64,000 bases of DNA, taken from positions 1 to 64,000 of the forward strand of contig NZ_FNIF01000004.1 in NCBI RefSeq assembly GCF_900103825.1, in the 5' to 3' direction. Below, piece after piece: positions 18,204 to 27,976 of the stretch. The notes below the pieces were generated by a model. That model saw nothing but the letters and a program-made list of their open reading frames with translations, did no database searches and was not told where the DNA came from. The DNA comes from Paenibacillus sp. yr247. Its GTDB lineage: Bacteria > Bacillota > Bacilli > Paenibacillales > NBRC-103111. A program made the translations under genes and the position numbers. Positions within the stretch are counted from its first letter, which is position 1. Every line of letters starts with the position of its first letter.

Positions 18204-18806
18204 TCACGCTAGTATCTCATACAATCCAATACATACAAGTAGAATGCCTCCCAGACGATTTGACCATTTGCCAAGCCATGTCCTGGCAATCTGCTGACCT
18301 GCTCGAACGCCAATATCAATTGTAATCAGTGAAAATACACCGATGGATATCGATGCTAGCAATGGAGATACTCCAGTTACTCCAGCTCCAAATCCACCTG
18401 CAACACAATTTAAGGCAAGTGCAATACCGAGAGTGAATGATTCCTTCCACGAAAGTATACCGTTCCCATCTCTGTCAGCTTTATTAGGACTACGAAGTAA
18501 AGATGTGATTTCGTTTACACAGTTTTCATGTACTTGTGGACTAATCTTTAGATCAGATTTAATTGTCCAAAGCCCTATTATCATAATCAGGGCACCGCCA
18601 CTCCAGTTTGCTAAATTACTTGGAATGTAATGGGAAAAAATACTGCCCAACGTGGTAGACATATAAGCCGCAACCATGGAGAGAACGGAGATAATTAGAT
18701 TTGAGAAAAAAGGAACCCTTGTAGAACGAGCACCAAAAGAGACGCCAATCCCTAAATTATCCAAATTCGCAGCAAGACCTATTCCTAATATGGAAAGCCA
18801 ATGCAT
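18204..18806 (-). CDS. ytaF: sporulation membrane protein YtaF (MntP/LysE-like fold)
   Basis: The 200-residue integral membrane protein has six hydrophobic segments in two halves. It has the signature Asp-containing helices ANLDNLGIGVSFG (TM1) and ALNCVAGGFGAG (TM4) that define the MntP/YtaF family. Between the halves is a polar loop (about 85-120) with an EF-hand-like DRDGNGILSWKE segment, typical of YtaF. YtaF is tied to sporulation by annotation of the family; its substrate is unknown. Confidence 0.85.
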   Translation of the reverse strand: MHWLSILGIGLAANLDNLGIGVSFGARSTRVPFFSNLIISVLSMVAAYMSTTLGSIFSHYIPSNLANWSGGALIMIIGLWTIKSDLKISPQVHENCVNEITSLLRSPNKADRDGNGILSWKESFTLGIALALNCVAGGFGAGVTGVSPLLASISIGVFSLITIDIGVRAGQQIARTWLGKWSNRLGGILLVCIGLYEILA

Positions 18807-18969
18807 AACTATACCACCTCACTTAGTCGATGATAAGATATGCGTACTGAGCCCAAATGTTTCGATCTAAATTCACTGAGTACCCGTAGAACCGCCCGGA
18901 GTTATACTCGGAGAACTGAATATCGGATCGTAATCATTATAATTTCCAGACCACTAATGAAATACTGAA

Positions 18970-18997
18970 AAGACGTGCTGCCTAAGCAGCACGTCTT
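18970..18997 (-). terminator. intrinsic terminator after the S-layer protein gene
   Basis: Perfect 12-bp stem AAGACGTGCTGC...GCAGCACGTCTT with a 4-nt loop, 13 nt past the stop codon. Confidence 0.85.
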
Positions 18998-19009
18998 TCC
19001 TTAATGAAA

Positions 19010-20626
19010 TCAATTAATAATGATGATGGAAGTTACGAGGCTATTATTCCCATTAAGTTGAATGAGATGACCTACGAGGAACAAAGACAGGTTCCCATTT
19101 AGTGTTACGCTTGGTGATACATTATAATATGTCGTTTGTTCGATACTGTTGATTGTTTGAGTGATAGAAATTGTTGCTATTCCACCTTGGGCATTGAGTG
19201 TGGTGCTATTCAACTTTCCTACCAGCGCAAACGGTTGACCTGCGTCAATCATTTTGGTTACTACAATGTAGATAGCTTTATTATCCGAGGTGTTAATCGT
19301 CACTTCGTCACCGACTTTCAGATCGGCAGCATTAGCTCTTACGCCATTGCGATAAATAATAACATTCGGATCCAGTGGGTAATCGGTTGCCATTCCAGAA
19401 CTCGCTACCTTCAGCACATTATTGCTAACTGTCGTAATGATCGTTCCACTGCTTGTAATAGGTAATACGGGACTGGTTACTTCGATGTAAATGACTCTAT
19501 TATCGAAGGTTCGAATGTTGACGATATCACCGATTTTCAGATCAGACGCATTAGCCCTCACGCCATTACGATAGATGATGACATCCGGATGAAGTAAAAG
19601 TGATGTAGTAGTTCCGGCATTTGTAAGAGTCAATGTATTATTCGTTACAACTGCATTGACTGTACCGGTGCTAGTAAGAGGGATGGACTGCACAGATCTG
19701 GTCACTTCGATAAATACGATCTGATTATTAAATGTACTTACTCTCACTTCATCACCGGGTAAAAGCGCTGAGGCGTTCACTTTGGCCCCATTCCGGTAAA
19801 TGAATACGTCTGGATGCAAAATATAAGCCGACGTTACACCTGAGCTTGTGATGCTCAGTATATTGTTGCTAACAGGCGTGCTAACTGTTCCCGTGATTGT
19901 GCTATTACCTTGATTTGGCAATTGTCCGCCGGTACGGTCCAGTAAAGCGGCAAGTTGAGCCCTCGTTACAGGCTGATTGGGTCTAAAGGTATTGTCTTCA
20001 AAGCCATCAACCAATCCTTTCTCAATTGCGACAGCTACATAACCCACAGATCCAGCAGGTATTTGTTTCGCATCTTTAAAAGGCAATGTCGTGTTCATTT
20101 TCGCCTTCGCTTGCGCATCCAGCTTCAATGCTTTGACCAAAAGTGTCGTCGCCCATAGCCGGTCCCCGTCCTTTTGCGGCTGAACCATATCATCGGTTTC
20201 CGTGAACAAATCATTTTCCAGGGCAACAGCCACATAACCGATAGCCCATGCAGGAATTTTATTCGCATCTTTGAAGTTTAATTTGGTACTCATTTCTGCT
20301 GGAGATTCAGCTTGGGTTCGGAGTCCCATCAAACGAACGGCTGCCGTAATCGCTTCAATGCGCGAAACGGTATTTTGCGGTTTGAAGGTCCCATCCTCAT
20401 AGCCTTCGAATACGCGCTTGGAAGCTAAGCTGGCAATGTAGCGCATCGCCCATTCCGCGTTTTTCAAATCGTTAAAGGTAAGATGAATATCTACTCTTAT
20501 GTCGTCTCGTTTGTCGTCTCTTTTATCATGATTCTTGTTGTTACCTTGAGCGAATGCTGCCGTTCCGCTCCCCATCATCATCGCGAAAACAAGACCTGTT
20601 GCTACTGCCTTTTTCAAAAACAACAT
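19010..20626 (-). CDS. S-layer homology (SLH) protein with three C-terminal repeats
   Basis: Start ATG 20626 follows GAGAGGAAA. The 538-residue protein has a signal peptide (cleavage near AFA, about residue 26), a short charged linker, and three SLH motifs at about 55-105, 118-170 and 180-235 (RVFEGYEDGTFKPQ, GYVAVALENDLF, GLVDGFEDNTFRPNQPVTRA). Three tandem repeats of about 75 residues follow, each with HPDV.IYRNG..ANAS.L..GD.V....F.N..I.IEVT. SLH motifs bind pyruvylated wall polymers. The repeats look like small beta domains and may be structural. A unique C-terminal domain ends the protein. Confidence 0.9.
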   Translation of the reverse strand: MLFLKKAVATGLVFAMMMGSGTAAFAQGNNKNHDKRDDKRDDIRVDIHLTFNDLKNAEWAMRYIASLASKRVFEGYEDGTFKPQNTVSRIEAITAAVRLMGLRTQAESPAEMSTKLNFKDANKIPAWAIGYVAVALENDLFTETDDMVQPQKDGDRLWATTLLVKALKLDAQAKAKMNTTLPFKDAKQIPAGSVGYVAVAIEKGLVDGFEDNTFRPNQPVTRAQLAALLDRTGGQLPNQGNSTITGTVSTPVSNNILSITSSGVTSAYILHPDVFIYRNGAKVNASALLPGDEVRVSTFNNQIVFIEVTRSVQSIPLTSTGTVNAVVTNNTLTLTNAGTTTSLLLHPDVIIYRNGVRANASDLKIGDIVNIRTFDNRVIYIEVTSPVLPITSSGTIITTVSNNVLKVASSGMATDYPLDPNVIIYRNGVRANAADLKVGDEVTINTSDNKAIYIVVTKMIDAGQPFALVGKLNSTTLNAQGGIATISITQTINSIEQTTYYNVSPSVTLNGNLSLFLVGHLIQLNGNNSLVTSIIIIN

Positions 20627-20629
20627 CAA

Positions 20630-20953
20630 GTTTCCTCTCCCTTATACATAAAATTATCTATGATGACTGTACATGATAGGAGTTCGTTTTAATGGTTATT
20701 TTTGGGAGGGTATCCTTGTATTTTCCACACAATAAAATTCAGTCGAATCCAGTAGTAACACGAGGCAAAGTTAGTCTTACTATTAACGTATTCTGAATAA
20801 GCACTTTCCATTTCTTTTCATAGCGGTTTCTAACATATCTTCGATGTTCCCTGTCTCGATTTCGTTTTCTTCAATTTCCTGGATGCTTTTCTATTTCGAA
20901 CAAATACCGCCAATACCTCCAGATGTTTATTCGATTACACTCAAGGGAATAAT
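20630..20953. other. divergent intergenic region
   Basis: It separates the S-layer gene (minus) from the germination operon (plus) and must hold both promoters. A TGAATA string at 20794 with CATAGCG 19 nt later weakly resembles a forespore sigma-G promoter, but spacing is off. No gene is called. Confidence 0.35.
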
Positions 20954-22501
20954 TTGGTTATTGCAATACATTTAGGGGATGAGACAGTGAATGGGAACAT
21001 AATGAAAGATTTGAGCGAGGATATTCAAAATAATTTGCAGCAGATCCAGTCGGATTTTGGCAGCAGCACGGATCTTGTTGTTCGCGAGTTCCGTATCGCT
21101 CAGTTGGACAATACCAAAGCTGCGCTCATTTACATCGAAGGCATGGTTGATAATCTACTGATTGCCACTTCGATTATGGAATCACTCATGCTCTCGGGTC
21201 AACCGGAAGATCAAGTACTCGACTTCTACGAAGACGAGCTTTCGTACATAAAGGAACACCTTCTGGCCATTGGAAGTATTGAGGATATTTCAACTTTCCA
21301 ATCTCTTTACAACTCTGTGTTATCCGGAAAAGCTGTGATCTTGCTCGAAGGTTGCAGTCAAGGCATATCAGCGGCCACCCGCGGCGGCAAAGACCGCGGC
21401 GTTACGGAGGCGACCCGTGAAACCGTTACGCGAGGCCCGCAAGAAAGCTTCTCAGAAGTATTACGTACAAATACTTCTTTGATTCGCAGAAAAATTAAAG
21501 ACCCCAATCTTTGGATGGAGACCAAACCCATTGGCCGGGTGACCCAGACCGATGTGGCTATCATGTTCATCCAAGGAATCGCAAATGAAAAAATCGTCGA
21601 CGAAGTAAGAAGACGTTTAAACGAAATCGATACTGATTCTATATTGGAAAGCGGATATATCGAAGAATGGATTCAAGACGAAACATTTACTCCATTCCCT
21701 ACAATGTACAATTCCGAAAGGCCGGATGTTATCGCAGCGGAATTATTGGAAGGAAAAATTGCCATTTTAATTGATGGAACCCCGATGGTCCTGATCGCAC
21801 CTGCACTTTTCGTATCGTTTTTTAATGCATCCGAGGATTATTACCAACGAGCAGATATCAGTACGATCATTCGGTTTCTTCGGTATATTGCCATTTTCAT
21901 TTCCTTGTTAGGCCCTTCATTATATATCGCGATCACCAACTTCCATCAGGAAATGCTGCCTACGGATTTATTGATCAGTCTGGCTTCACAACGCGAAGGC
22001 GTACCTTTTCCCGCGTTTGTGGAAGCGCTCATCATGGAAGTCGTATTTGAAATCTTGAGGGAAGCTGGAATCAGAATGCCCCGGACAATTGGACAGGCGG
22101 TTTCGATCGTGGGAACTTTGGTTCTGGGTACAGCTGCGGTAGATGCAGGGATCGTCTCGCCTGCCATGGTCATTGTCGTTTCCATTACGGCCATTTCGAG
22201 CTTCGTCTTCCCTTCGTATAACATGGCGATCGCTTTCCGCATGTTACGGTTTCCTTTAATGGGTCTTGCCGCCGCATTTGGACTTTATGGCGTTTTTGTC
22301 GGACTGATTACTCTTTTGCTGCATTTGTGCAATCTACGATCGTTCGGCGTTCCTTACATGAGTCCTTTCGCTCCTTTGATCGTTTCCGATCTAAAAGATG
22401 CGATCTTTCGTTTGCCGCATTGGATGCTATTCACACGTCCGCGCTTAATTAATCAAAAAAACATCATTCGTCGAAACGCTAACAATCAAAAGAATAATTA
22501 A
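20954..22501 (+). CDS. gerAA: spore germination receptor A subunit (GerAA family)
   Basis: The 515-residue product has the soluble N-terminal GerA domain and a C-terminal half with about five membrane helices (from YIAIFISLLGPSLYIAI). Family motifs are present: FIEGMVD-like YIEGMVDNLLI, ILLEGCSQGI, KDPNLWMETKPIGRVTQTDV, ILIDGTPMVLIAP and the PPFPAFVEALIME-type segment. The start is uncertain: TTG 20954 follows AAGGGA, GTG 20987 follows GGGGATGA, ATG 21002 is internal. It would form part of the nutrient germinant receptor in the spore inner membrane. First gene of a four-gene operon. Confidence 0.92.
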   Translation: MVIAIHLGDETVNGNIMKDLSEDIQNNLQQIQSDFGSSTDLVVREFRIAQLDNTKAALIYIEGMVDNLLIATSIMESLMLSGQPEDQVLDFYEDELSYIKEHLLAIGSIEDISTFQSLYNSVLSGKAVILLEGCSQGISAATRGGKDRGVTEATRETVTRGPQESFSEVLRTNTSLIRRKIKDPNLWMETKPIGRVTQTDVAIMFIQGIANEKIVDEVRRRLNEIDTDSILESGYIEEWIQDETFTPFPTMYNSERPDVIAAELLEGKIAILIDGTPMVLIAPALFVSFFNASEDYYQRADISTIIRFLRYIAIFISLLGPSLYIAITNFHQEMLPTDLLISLASQREGVPFPAFVEALIMEVVFEILREAGIRMPRTIGQAVSIVGTLVLGTAAVDAGIVSPAMVIVVSITAISSFVFPSYNMAIAFRMLRFPLMGLAAAFGLYGVFVGLITLLLHLCNLRSFGVPYMSPFAPLIVSDLKDAIFRLPHWMLFTRPRLINQKNIIRRNANNQKNN

Positions 22502-22517
22502 GTAGGGGACTCGTCCT

Positions 22518-23721
22518 ATGATCCGAAAATCTATGATACTGTTTCTTCTTACAACGATGGTCCTCTTGTCCGCCGGATGCTGGAATCGAAGGGAGCTCAA
22601 TGAACTTGCAATTGCAGGGGCGATCGGAATCGATAAAGCAGGCAATCAAATCCGGCTCTCCGTTCAAGTCATGAATCCAGGAGAAATCGCTGTGAAAAAA
22701 GGCGGCGGTGGCAACCGTTCCCCCTGTCGTCTTATATCAAGGGACGGCCGACACCGTTTTTGAAGCGCTGCGAAAAATTACAACCATCGCCCCGCGTAAA
22801 CTTTACCTTGCTCATCTGCGTGTACTGATCATTGGCGAATCCTTAGCTAAGGAAGGGATCGGTCGAAATCTGGAGCTGTTTTACAGGGATCAGGAATTGC
22901 GTCCGGATTTTTATGTTGCCATTGCAAAAGGAACGACTGCGGAAGATACATTAAAGGTGCTCACGGGTTTGGAACCAATCCCTGCGTCTAAAATTTTCCA
23001 TACCCTTGAAACATCACAAAAAGTATGGGCGCCTACTCTTGCTGTAACACTCGATGATCTTGTCAACAGATTCGAAAGTGATACCAATACGGCAGTACTT
23101 ACCGGTATTCGGGTGAATGGGGATCCGACAATAGGAGAGTCTCCCAAAAACGTGACTGTCATCGATTCACCTACCCGACTGCAATTGTATAACTTAGCTG
23201 TGTTTAAGGGGGATAAACTGGTCGGCTGGTTATCCGAAGATGAGAGCAAAGGATACAATTATATCATGAATAATGTGAAAAGTACGGTTGGCTTTGTCCC
23301 CTGTCCGGATGAAGGGAAAATCGTTAACGAAGTCATCCGCTCCAAAGCGGAAATTAAGGGGATAACGAGTAAAGGTACGCAAGCAGTCCGGATTCTTATA
23401 CGTCCCATGGTAAATCTCGCTGCCGTACAATGCAAAATAAATTTACTCGATCCGCAAACTATTGCCTACGATGAAAAAAAAGTGGAAGAGGTTATAAACG
23501 GCTATATCGACAAAGTGCTTCATAAAGCTCAAAAAAATTTGCACGCGGATATATTCGGCTTCGGAGAAGCAATTTCCCGTTCGGATCCCAAAGCATGGAG
23601 CAAGCTCAAGAAAAATTGGGATGAAATCTTCCCGGAATTGCCGGTGCAAGTCCAGGTACAAGTCAGAATCCGAAATATTGGAACGACAAATAAATCTTAT
23701 TTGAATGACATAAAGGAATGA
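22518..23721 (+). CDS. gerAC: spore germination lipoprotein GerAC, frameshifted
   Basis: The first frame starts at ATG 22518 (AGGGGA site) with a lipoprotein signal (LLSAGCW, Cys near residue 21) and the family start WNRRELNELAIAGAIGIDK. It continues to VMNPGEIAVKK, then goes out of frame and stops at 22763. The family sequence resumes in the +1 frame (VLYQGTADTVFEALRKITT, HLRVLIIGESLAKEG) through NDIKE at 23721. The break coincides with an A6 run at 22695-22700; one extra A would restore a continuous 400-residue GerAC. It is either a real inactivating indel or a base-calling error. Confidence 0.88.
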
Positions 23722-23957
23722 ATACAATGTGGATTGCTTCCATTTGCGTATTGAGTGTAATATTGGCCTTTCTCGAAGTTCCTTCTTTACTAAAAAAAGG
23801 ATGGACCAAAGAGCTTGCGGTTTTTAGCGTATTGCTTCTAGCAGGCACAAGTTTATGCATAGCTTTATCGCTGCAAGCCAAATTGCCGAATCCTGTCAAT
23901 GGCATTCGCTATTTCTTCGAACCTCTAGGCAAATGGATCATGGCAAAATTGAGTTAA
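23718..23957 (+). CDS. small membrane protein of the germination operon
   Basis: The 79-residue product has two membrane helices (ASICVLSVILAFLEVPSLL and LAVFSVLLLAGTSLCIALSL). Its ATG overlaps the gerAC stop (ATGA), so it is translationally coupled. Small two-helix proteins of this kind occur inside gerA-type operons of Paenibacillus and Bacillus and may act with the receptor, as GerD- or YndG-like accessories do in concept. Exact role unknown. Confidence 0.8.
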   Translation: MNTMWIASICVLSVILAFLEVPSLLKKGWTKELAVFSVLLLAGTSLCIALSLQAKLPNPVNGIRYFFEPLGKWIMAKLS

Positions 23958-23976
23958 GAAAGGTGTTTTTCCGAAA

Positions 23977-25062
23977 ATGGAAAACAAACAACGTATTGCC
24001 GGGAGGCAATTTGCCATACTCGTATTTTTTTTTACCGTTGGGACTTCCATTATTTTGGCGCCTTCCATCACAACAGCGGAGGCCAAACAAAGTGCCTGGA
24101 TCTCCTCAGCTATCGCAATGGGAATTGGATGTTTGCTGGTCTGGATGTACAATACGCTCGGCGGGAAATTTCCCGGCCAGACGATTAATGAATATAGTGA
24201 AATCGTATTAGGCAAATGGCTTGGAAAACTGATTTCGCTGTATTTTCTTCTAAACCTCAGCGTTCTTTCCGCTCTTGTACTCAGGGACATAGGTGATTTT
24301 GTCACGATACAATTGATGCCGGAAACCCCTATACAGTCGATTATTATTTTATTTTTGATCATTACCGTTATGGGAGCCCGAATGGGAATTGAAACGATTG
24401 GAAGAACTTCTGAAATCGTACTGCCCTGGTTTCTCTTTCTTTTTATCATTTTTATTATACTAATTTCTCCAAAAATAGATGTCAAACACCTACAGCCCTT
24501 GCTTGGAATCGATATAAAATCTATTATTCGCGGCGCGATGCAGCTTCTTTTTTTTCCTTATCTGGAGCTTGTTTTGCTTTTAATCGTTTTCCCCCATGTG
24601 AATTCGGTAAAAAGTGCAAAAAAAGGCTTCATGATCGGAGTATTATTAGGAAGCACCTTGCTCTTGACGGTAACAGTCATGAGTATTCTGGTACTCGGAG
24701 CAAGCGATACTTCAAAACATTTCTTTCCCAGTTATGTGATGGCGAAAAGAATCAATATTGCCGGATTTCTTCAGAGGATTGAAGTCATTATGGCGATCAT
24801 TTGGTTTTTCTCTATTTTTTATAAGTTAGTTCTTCTCTTTTACAGTTCTGCCATCTCGCTCTCTCAATTGTTGAAACTCAAGGATTATCGTCCGTTGACT
24901 TATCCTATGGCAATGATATTATTTGTTCTTAGTATGGTCATAAGTCCGAATTCCGTTCAAAACCTGATTTACTTCCGGTTCATCGGATTCCCCTACAATC
25001 TTACTTTTGGCTTTCTGATTCCATTTGTCTTGTTGGTAATGGCCAAAATTCGAAAATTTTAA
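23977..25062 (+). CDS. gerAB: spore germination permease subunit (GerAB family)
   Basis: The 361-residue protein has ten hydrophobic segments and the APC-superfamily spore-permease pattern: GRQFAILVFFFTVGTSIILAPSI at the start, GKFPGQTINEYSEIVLGKWLGK, and the C-terminal LVLLFYSSAISLSQLL. It follows the small membrane gene by 19 nt with an AGAAAGG site. It is likely the nutrient-binding subunit of the receptor. The operon order here is A, C, small protein, B. Confidence 0.92.
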   Translation: MENKQRIAGRQFAILVFFFTVGTSIILAPSITTAEAKQSAWISSAIAMGIGCLLVWMYNTLGGKFPGQTINEYSEIVLGKWLGKLISLYFLLNLSVLSALVLRDIGDFVTIQLMPETPIQSIIILFLIITVMGARMGIETIGRTSEIVLPWFLFLFIIFIILISPKIDVKHLQPLLGIDIKSIIRGAMQLLFFPYLELVLLLIVFPHVNSVKSAKKGFMIGVLLGSTLLLTVTVMSILVLGASDTSKHFFPSYVMAKRINIAGFLQRIEVIMAIIWFFSIFYKLVLLFYSSAISLSQLLKLKDYRPLTYPMAMILFVLSMVISPNSVQNLIYFRFIGFPYNLTFGFLIPFVLLVMAKIRKF

Positions 25063-25248
25063 CTGACAGATAGCATAATACCCTCATAGACATAATCCCA
25101 TGCATTATCATCAACACTCATAATTCCCACCACCATATGAGAACTTGTATTTTCATGTCGGAAGGTGATTTTACGGTTCTGGTGCCAAAGAAATCATGTG
25201 ATGTCCGAACGAGGCATCTCGATTTCTTATAGAACAACGACAAAAAGA

Positions 25249-25281
25249 GGCGACGAATGATTACATTCGACTTGCCTTTTT
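25249..25281 (+). terminator. terminator of the germination operon
   Basis: GGC-ga-CGAATG...CATTCG-actt-GCC stem with a T7 tail at about 25277-25283, about 190 nt after gerAB. Confidence 0.6.
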
Positions 25282-25297
25282 TTGATCTTATTCATTG

Positions 25298-25510
25298 CTT
25301 CAATTTCTTGAATCGTTTAGGCGTAATTCCAACTATCTTTCTTATAAAATTTCCTCCATTTTTCACGGACTTGAGATCAATGGTTATCTCCATTTTTATA
25401 CATCATAACCTCGTTATATTCGTTTGCGCAGCAGTAATCGCGAGCTTTGAAATACCTCCCTTTTGTGTCTTTAGACCCTCTATCCTTCCAATTGTTTTCG
25501 TGATAATATA
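25298..25510 (-). pseudogene. C-terminal remnant of an AraC-type regulator
   Basis: On the minus strand, just before a stop near 25298, the residues FIRKIVGITPKRFKKLKQ match the end of AraC-family DNA-binding domains. Upstream, LAITAAQTNITRL in another frame looks like the preceding helix. Frameshifts and loss of the rest make it a remnant. Confidence 0.45.
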
Positions 25511-25576
25511 AAAGCGTTAGTTTTGTATAGTGGTATATAGTTTCAACTAATGAAATATATTTTGGGGGTGTTTCTT

Positions 25577-26362
25577 ATGGAAAACGAACAGTCCATAAAG
25601 CAGCATGTACAGCAGCAATTCGCCAAACATGCAGACAAGTACGTGACAAGTGAGTCTCATGCAAAAGGTGATGACCTAGCGCTGCTGTTAAGCTGGCTTC
25701 CCTTAGAAAATACTTGGAATGTACTGGATATTGCAACAGGTGGCGGACACGTGGCCAAACAGCTATCTGCTCATGTCCGGCAGGTCATCGCTACTGACCT
25801 CACGCGTCCCATGCTGGCTGCAGCTGCTGACCACTTGAAACAGGCGCAGTGCAACAATGTAACCTTCGTTGTGGCTGATGCCGAACAGCTGCCTTTTCTC
25901 GACAGTTCGTTTGACGCAGTAACGTGCCGTATTGCTGCTCATCATTTTCCTCATCCTCATCTATTCCTAATTGAAGCGGCACGTGTACTCAAACCAGGTG
26001 GCAAATTGGTTCTCATCGATAACGTTGCTCCCGCCGATGAAGCGCTTAGACGATTTATGAATACATTTGAAGCGATGCGTGACACCAGCCATGTTCGGTG
26101 TTTATCCGTCTTGGAATGGCAATCGCTTGCGGAGAAAGCAGGGCTTCATGTGGAGCAATCCGAATTGAATCGCAAACAGCACAAGTTCGCCGCATGGGTC
26201 ATGCGTACCGCCGAGAACGAAGAACAAGCGAAAAACGTTGAACACTTTATTAGCGAAGCGGATCAGACACTTCGAGATTATTTTTCCGTTCATATTGAGA
26301 ATAGTAAGCTTCAATCCCTCCAAATCGATGAATGGCGAGCTCTGCTCAGTAAGCCTTCATGA
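25577..26362 (+). CDS. class I SAM-dependent methyltransferase (UbiE-like)
   Basis: ATG 25577 is chosen because GGGGGTG lies seven nt upstream. The 261-residue protein has motif I (VLDIATGGGHVAKQL), post-I acidic residue (VIATDLT), motif II/III (VVADAEQLPFLDSSFDAVTC) and LKPGGKLVLIDNV. These fit the UbiE/COQ5-type group that methylates small molecules. No biosynthetic neighbours are present to suggest the acceptor. Confidence 0.9.
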   Translation: MENEQSIKQHVQQQFAKHADKYVTSESHAKGDDLALLLSWLPLENTWNVLDIATGGGHVAKQLSAHVRQVIATDLTRPMLAAAADHLKQAQCNNVTFVVADAEQLPFLDSSFDAVTCRIAAHHFPHPHLFLIEAARVLKPGGKLVLIDNVAPADEALRRFMNTFEAMRDTSHVRCLSVLEWQSLAEKAGLHVEQSELNRKQHKFAAWVMRTAENEEQAKNVEHFISEADQTLRDYFSVHIENSKLQSLQIDEWRALLSKPS

Positions 26363-26493
26363 TGAAATTGTATTTGCGTAATCGCGATTAGCTTCCAGAC
26401 CTATCAACTCTCAACAAAATATAACCTTCATTATTTGTTTGTATCGAACATTACTCCCCGTTTAGTTGAGCAAAGTTAGACCCGGTGCAATCT

Positions 26494-26829
26494 TCACTTC
26501 GGCCCTCCCACTTTTAACAAATTTAAATGCTTGTTTATATTCAGGAAGGTATTCAATAATATCTTGTTGTTCAGTACCTTCGTTGACGAATCCTTTCTAA
26601 TTTTATAGGGAATCAATGATAAACGACCATCTTGGATGACCCACTCCGAATATCTGCTATCTCTTTTCTCAATTAGTTTTCCATCTTCAAAAAAGATGTC
26701 CCCCTTATAAATATCCTCATTGCCCGCTAATTCAACCATTTTTCCTTTTTGTTTACTATTGATACTTAAAGATAAATTTCTGTATATTCGGAACTTATTC
26801 CAAAAATTTGATTGATTCTGTTTATCCAA
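26494..26829 (-). CDS. uncharacterised 111-residue protein, TTG start
   Basis: TTG 26829 has AAGGAGGAG five nt upstream. The protein is basic and soluble, with a beta-rich centre (IYKGDIFFEDGKLIEK, YSEWVIQDGRLSLIPYKI) and a helical end. No known domain is recognised. Its AT-rich codon use resembles nearby small genes. It stands alone. Confidence 0.6.
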   Translation of the reverse strand: MDKQNQSNFWNKFRIYRNLSLSINSKQKGKMVELAGNEDIYKGDIFFEDGKLIEKRDSRYSEWVIQDGRLSLIPYKIRKDSSTKVLNNKILLNTFLNINKHLNLLKVGGPK

Positions 26830-27223
26830 TCAATCTCCTCCTTAAAGCATCCAAGTAATTTAGGAACCATAGATCCTATTCGAGGCTGGCTTAATTGGAG
26901 TCTATGGCTTCCTTCAGCAATATATAGAGAAACACTACAAGAAGCTCCTCTATTATGAATGGATTCCGTCTACACAAGCTGCGAATCGTATCATATGCTG
27001 AACCAAATAGCAAAAAAAGCTAGGAGGATGTGAAGCGATTGATAAAAAGAATGCGACTTCAACGAATCGTTCATTACGGTATCAATACTACGTAGAGCAG
27101 CTGCGCGCATGATCCCTTTTTACACTCGAATTGCTTTTAATCGAAAATATGCGGAATCTTGGACATTAGGCGTACGGAAGGCCGACCTGACGTATAGGGA
27201 GAAAAACTATTAGTTTAGAGGAC
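26830..27223. other. intergenic region with protein-like fragments
   Basis: Plus-strand frames contain GLIGVYGFLQQYIEKHYKKL (about 26890-26950) and ARMIPFYTRIAFNRKYAESW (about 27100-27165), both interrupted by stops and without ribosome sites. They look like remains of one or two lost genes, but I cannot assign a family. Confidence 0.3.
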
Positions 27224-27718
27224 GTGGTTATTATAAAAAAAATAGTTAAAAAAAGTAAACCAAAAGTAAATCATAATCTTTCTGTAGCCCTCTTAAAACG
27301 ACCTGATTTTATCTTATACCAAGACCCGAAGTATGGATTCAACCTTAAACTTCCCCATTGGTGGAAAAGTTATATTATCGTTAAAAGAGAAAACCGTCTG
27401 ATCGATGCGGAATACGGCGTATCTTTCCTTTTTAAGTATAAAGGAAAGGTGTATGAAGAGGTATTAACCCTGCTAGTATTCCGAATGACGCGGAAACAAT
27501 GGCGTGAAAAAGGCTATGATGACTCTCCTGTCGTCTTCCTTGCCGAGCGCAATGGACGTATTTATGCTTATACGCTGCCAGGAGAGCTTCCTAGCGATTT
27601 TCTCGATAAATCAGGGCAGGACTACGATTACAAAAAATTCGGCAAACCGATTCGGCTGCTAAAACGCATGGTGAATGAAGATGTCCCGAATATTGTCAAA
27701 ACGTTCCGACTTACATGA
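27224..27718 (+). CDS. uncharacterised 164-residue protein
   Basis: The start codon is uncertain: GTG 27224 follows AGAGGA by only one base. The product has a basic N-terminus and then a single compact beta-rich domain with DPKYGFNLKLPHWWKSY, VSFLFKYKGKVYEEVLTLLV and a C-terminal helix. The pattern of a Tyr/Trp-rich first strand resembles small stress or sporulation beta domains, but I do not recognise a family. Two terminators follow, so the transcript ends here. Confidence 0.65.
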   Translation: MVIIKKIVKKSKPKVNHNLSVALLKRPDFILYQDPKYGFNLKLPHWWKSYIIVKRENRLIDAEYGVSFLFKYKGKVYEEVLTLLVFRMTRKQWREKGYDDSPVVFLAERNGRIYAYTLPGELPSDFLDKSGQDYDYKKFGKPIRLLKRMVNEDVPNIVKTFRLT

Positions 27719-27782
27719 TATTTTACGAAAAAGCTGTTGTTACGGATTCCAAAGAGTTCCATTATTTGCTTTCGGGAATGGA

Positions 27783-27820
27783 ATAAAGTTCTTGTCATCA
27801 GCGAATGACAAGAACTTTAT
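27783..27820 (+). terminator. perfect 16-bp terminator hairpin
   Basis: ATAAAGTTCTTGTCAT and ATGACAAGAACTTTAT arms around a 6-nt loop, A/T-rich ends on both sides; works in either direction. Confidence 0.85.
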
Positions 27821-27833
27821 CTCATAAATAAAA

Positions 27834-27854
27834 AAGCCGCAATATTAGCGGCTT
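27834..27854. terminator. second short hairpin
   Basis: AAGCCGC...GCGGCTT preceded by A6, 14 nt after the 16-bp hairpin. On the minus strand it is followed by T6, the better orientation for a terminator. Confidence 0.55.
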
Positions 27855-27943
27855 GAAATGGGACAAGATTCTAGTTTGTAGAGGGTTAGTATCAGTAAAA
27901 AGATGAAGCTCATCCCGCACTGTGCTCCTAGCTTGCTCTGTTG

Positions 27944-27949
27944 TATAAT
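27944..27949 (+). promoter_or_regulatory. probable -10 box of azlCD
   Basis: A perfect TATAAT lies 28 nt upstream of the azlC start codon. The matching -35 region is poor, so this is a moderate call. Confidence 0.4.
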
Positions 27950-27976
27950 TATCGAAACAAGCAAGGAGGAATTGTC

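Noticed and set aside
20794-20825. Possible sigma-G promoter for the germination operon (TGAATA...CATAGCG)
   Set aside because: Spacing is 19 nt instead of 17-18 and the -10 match is partial; too weak to list as a site.
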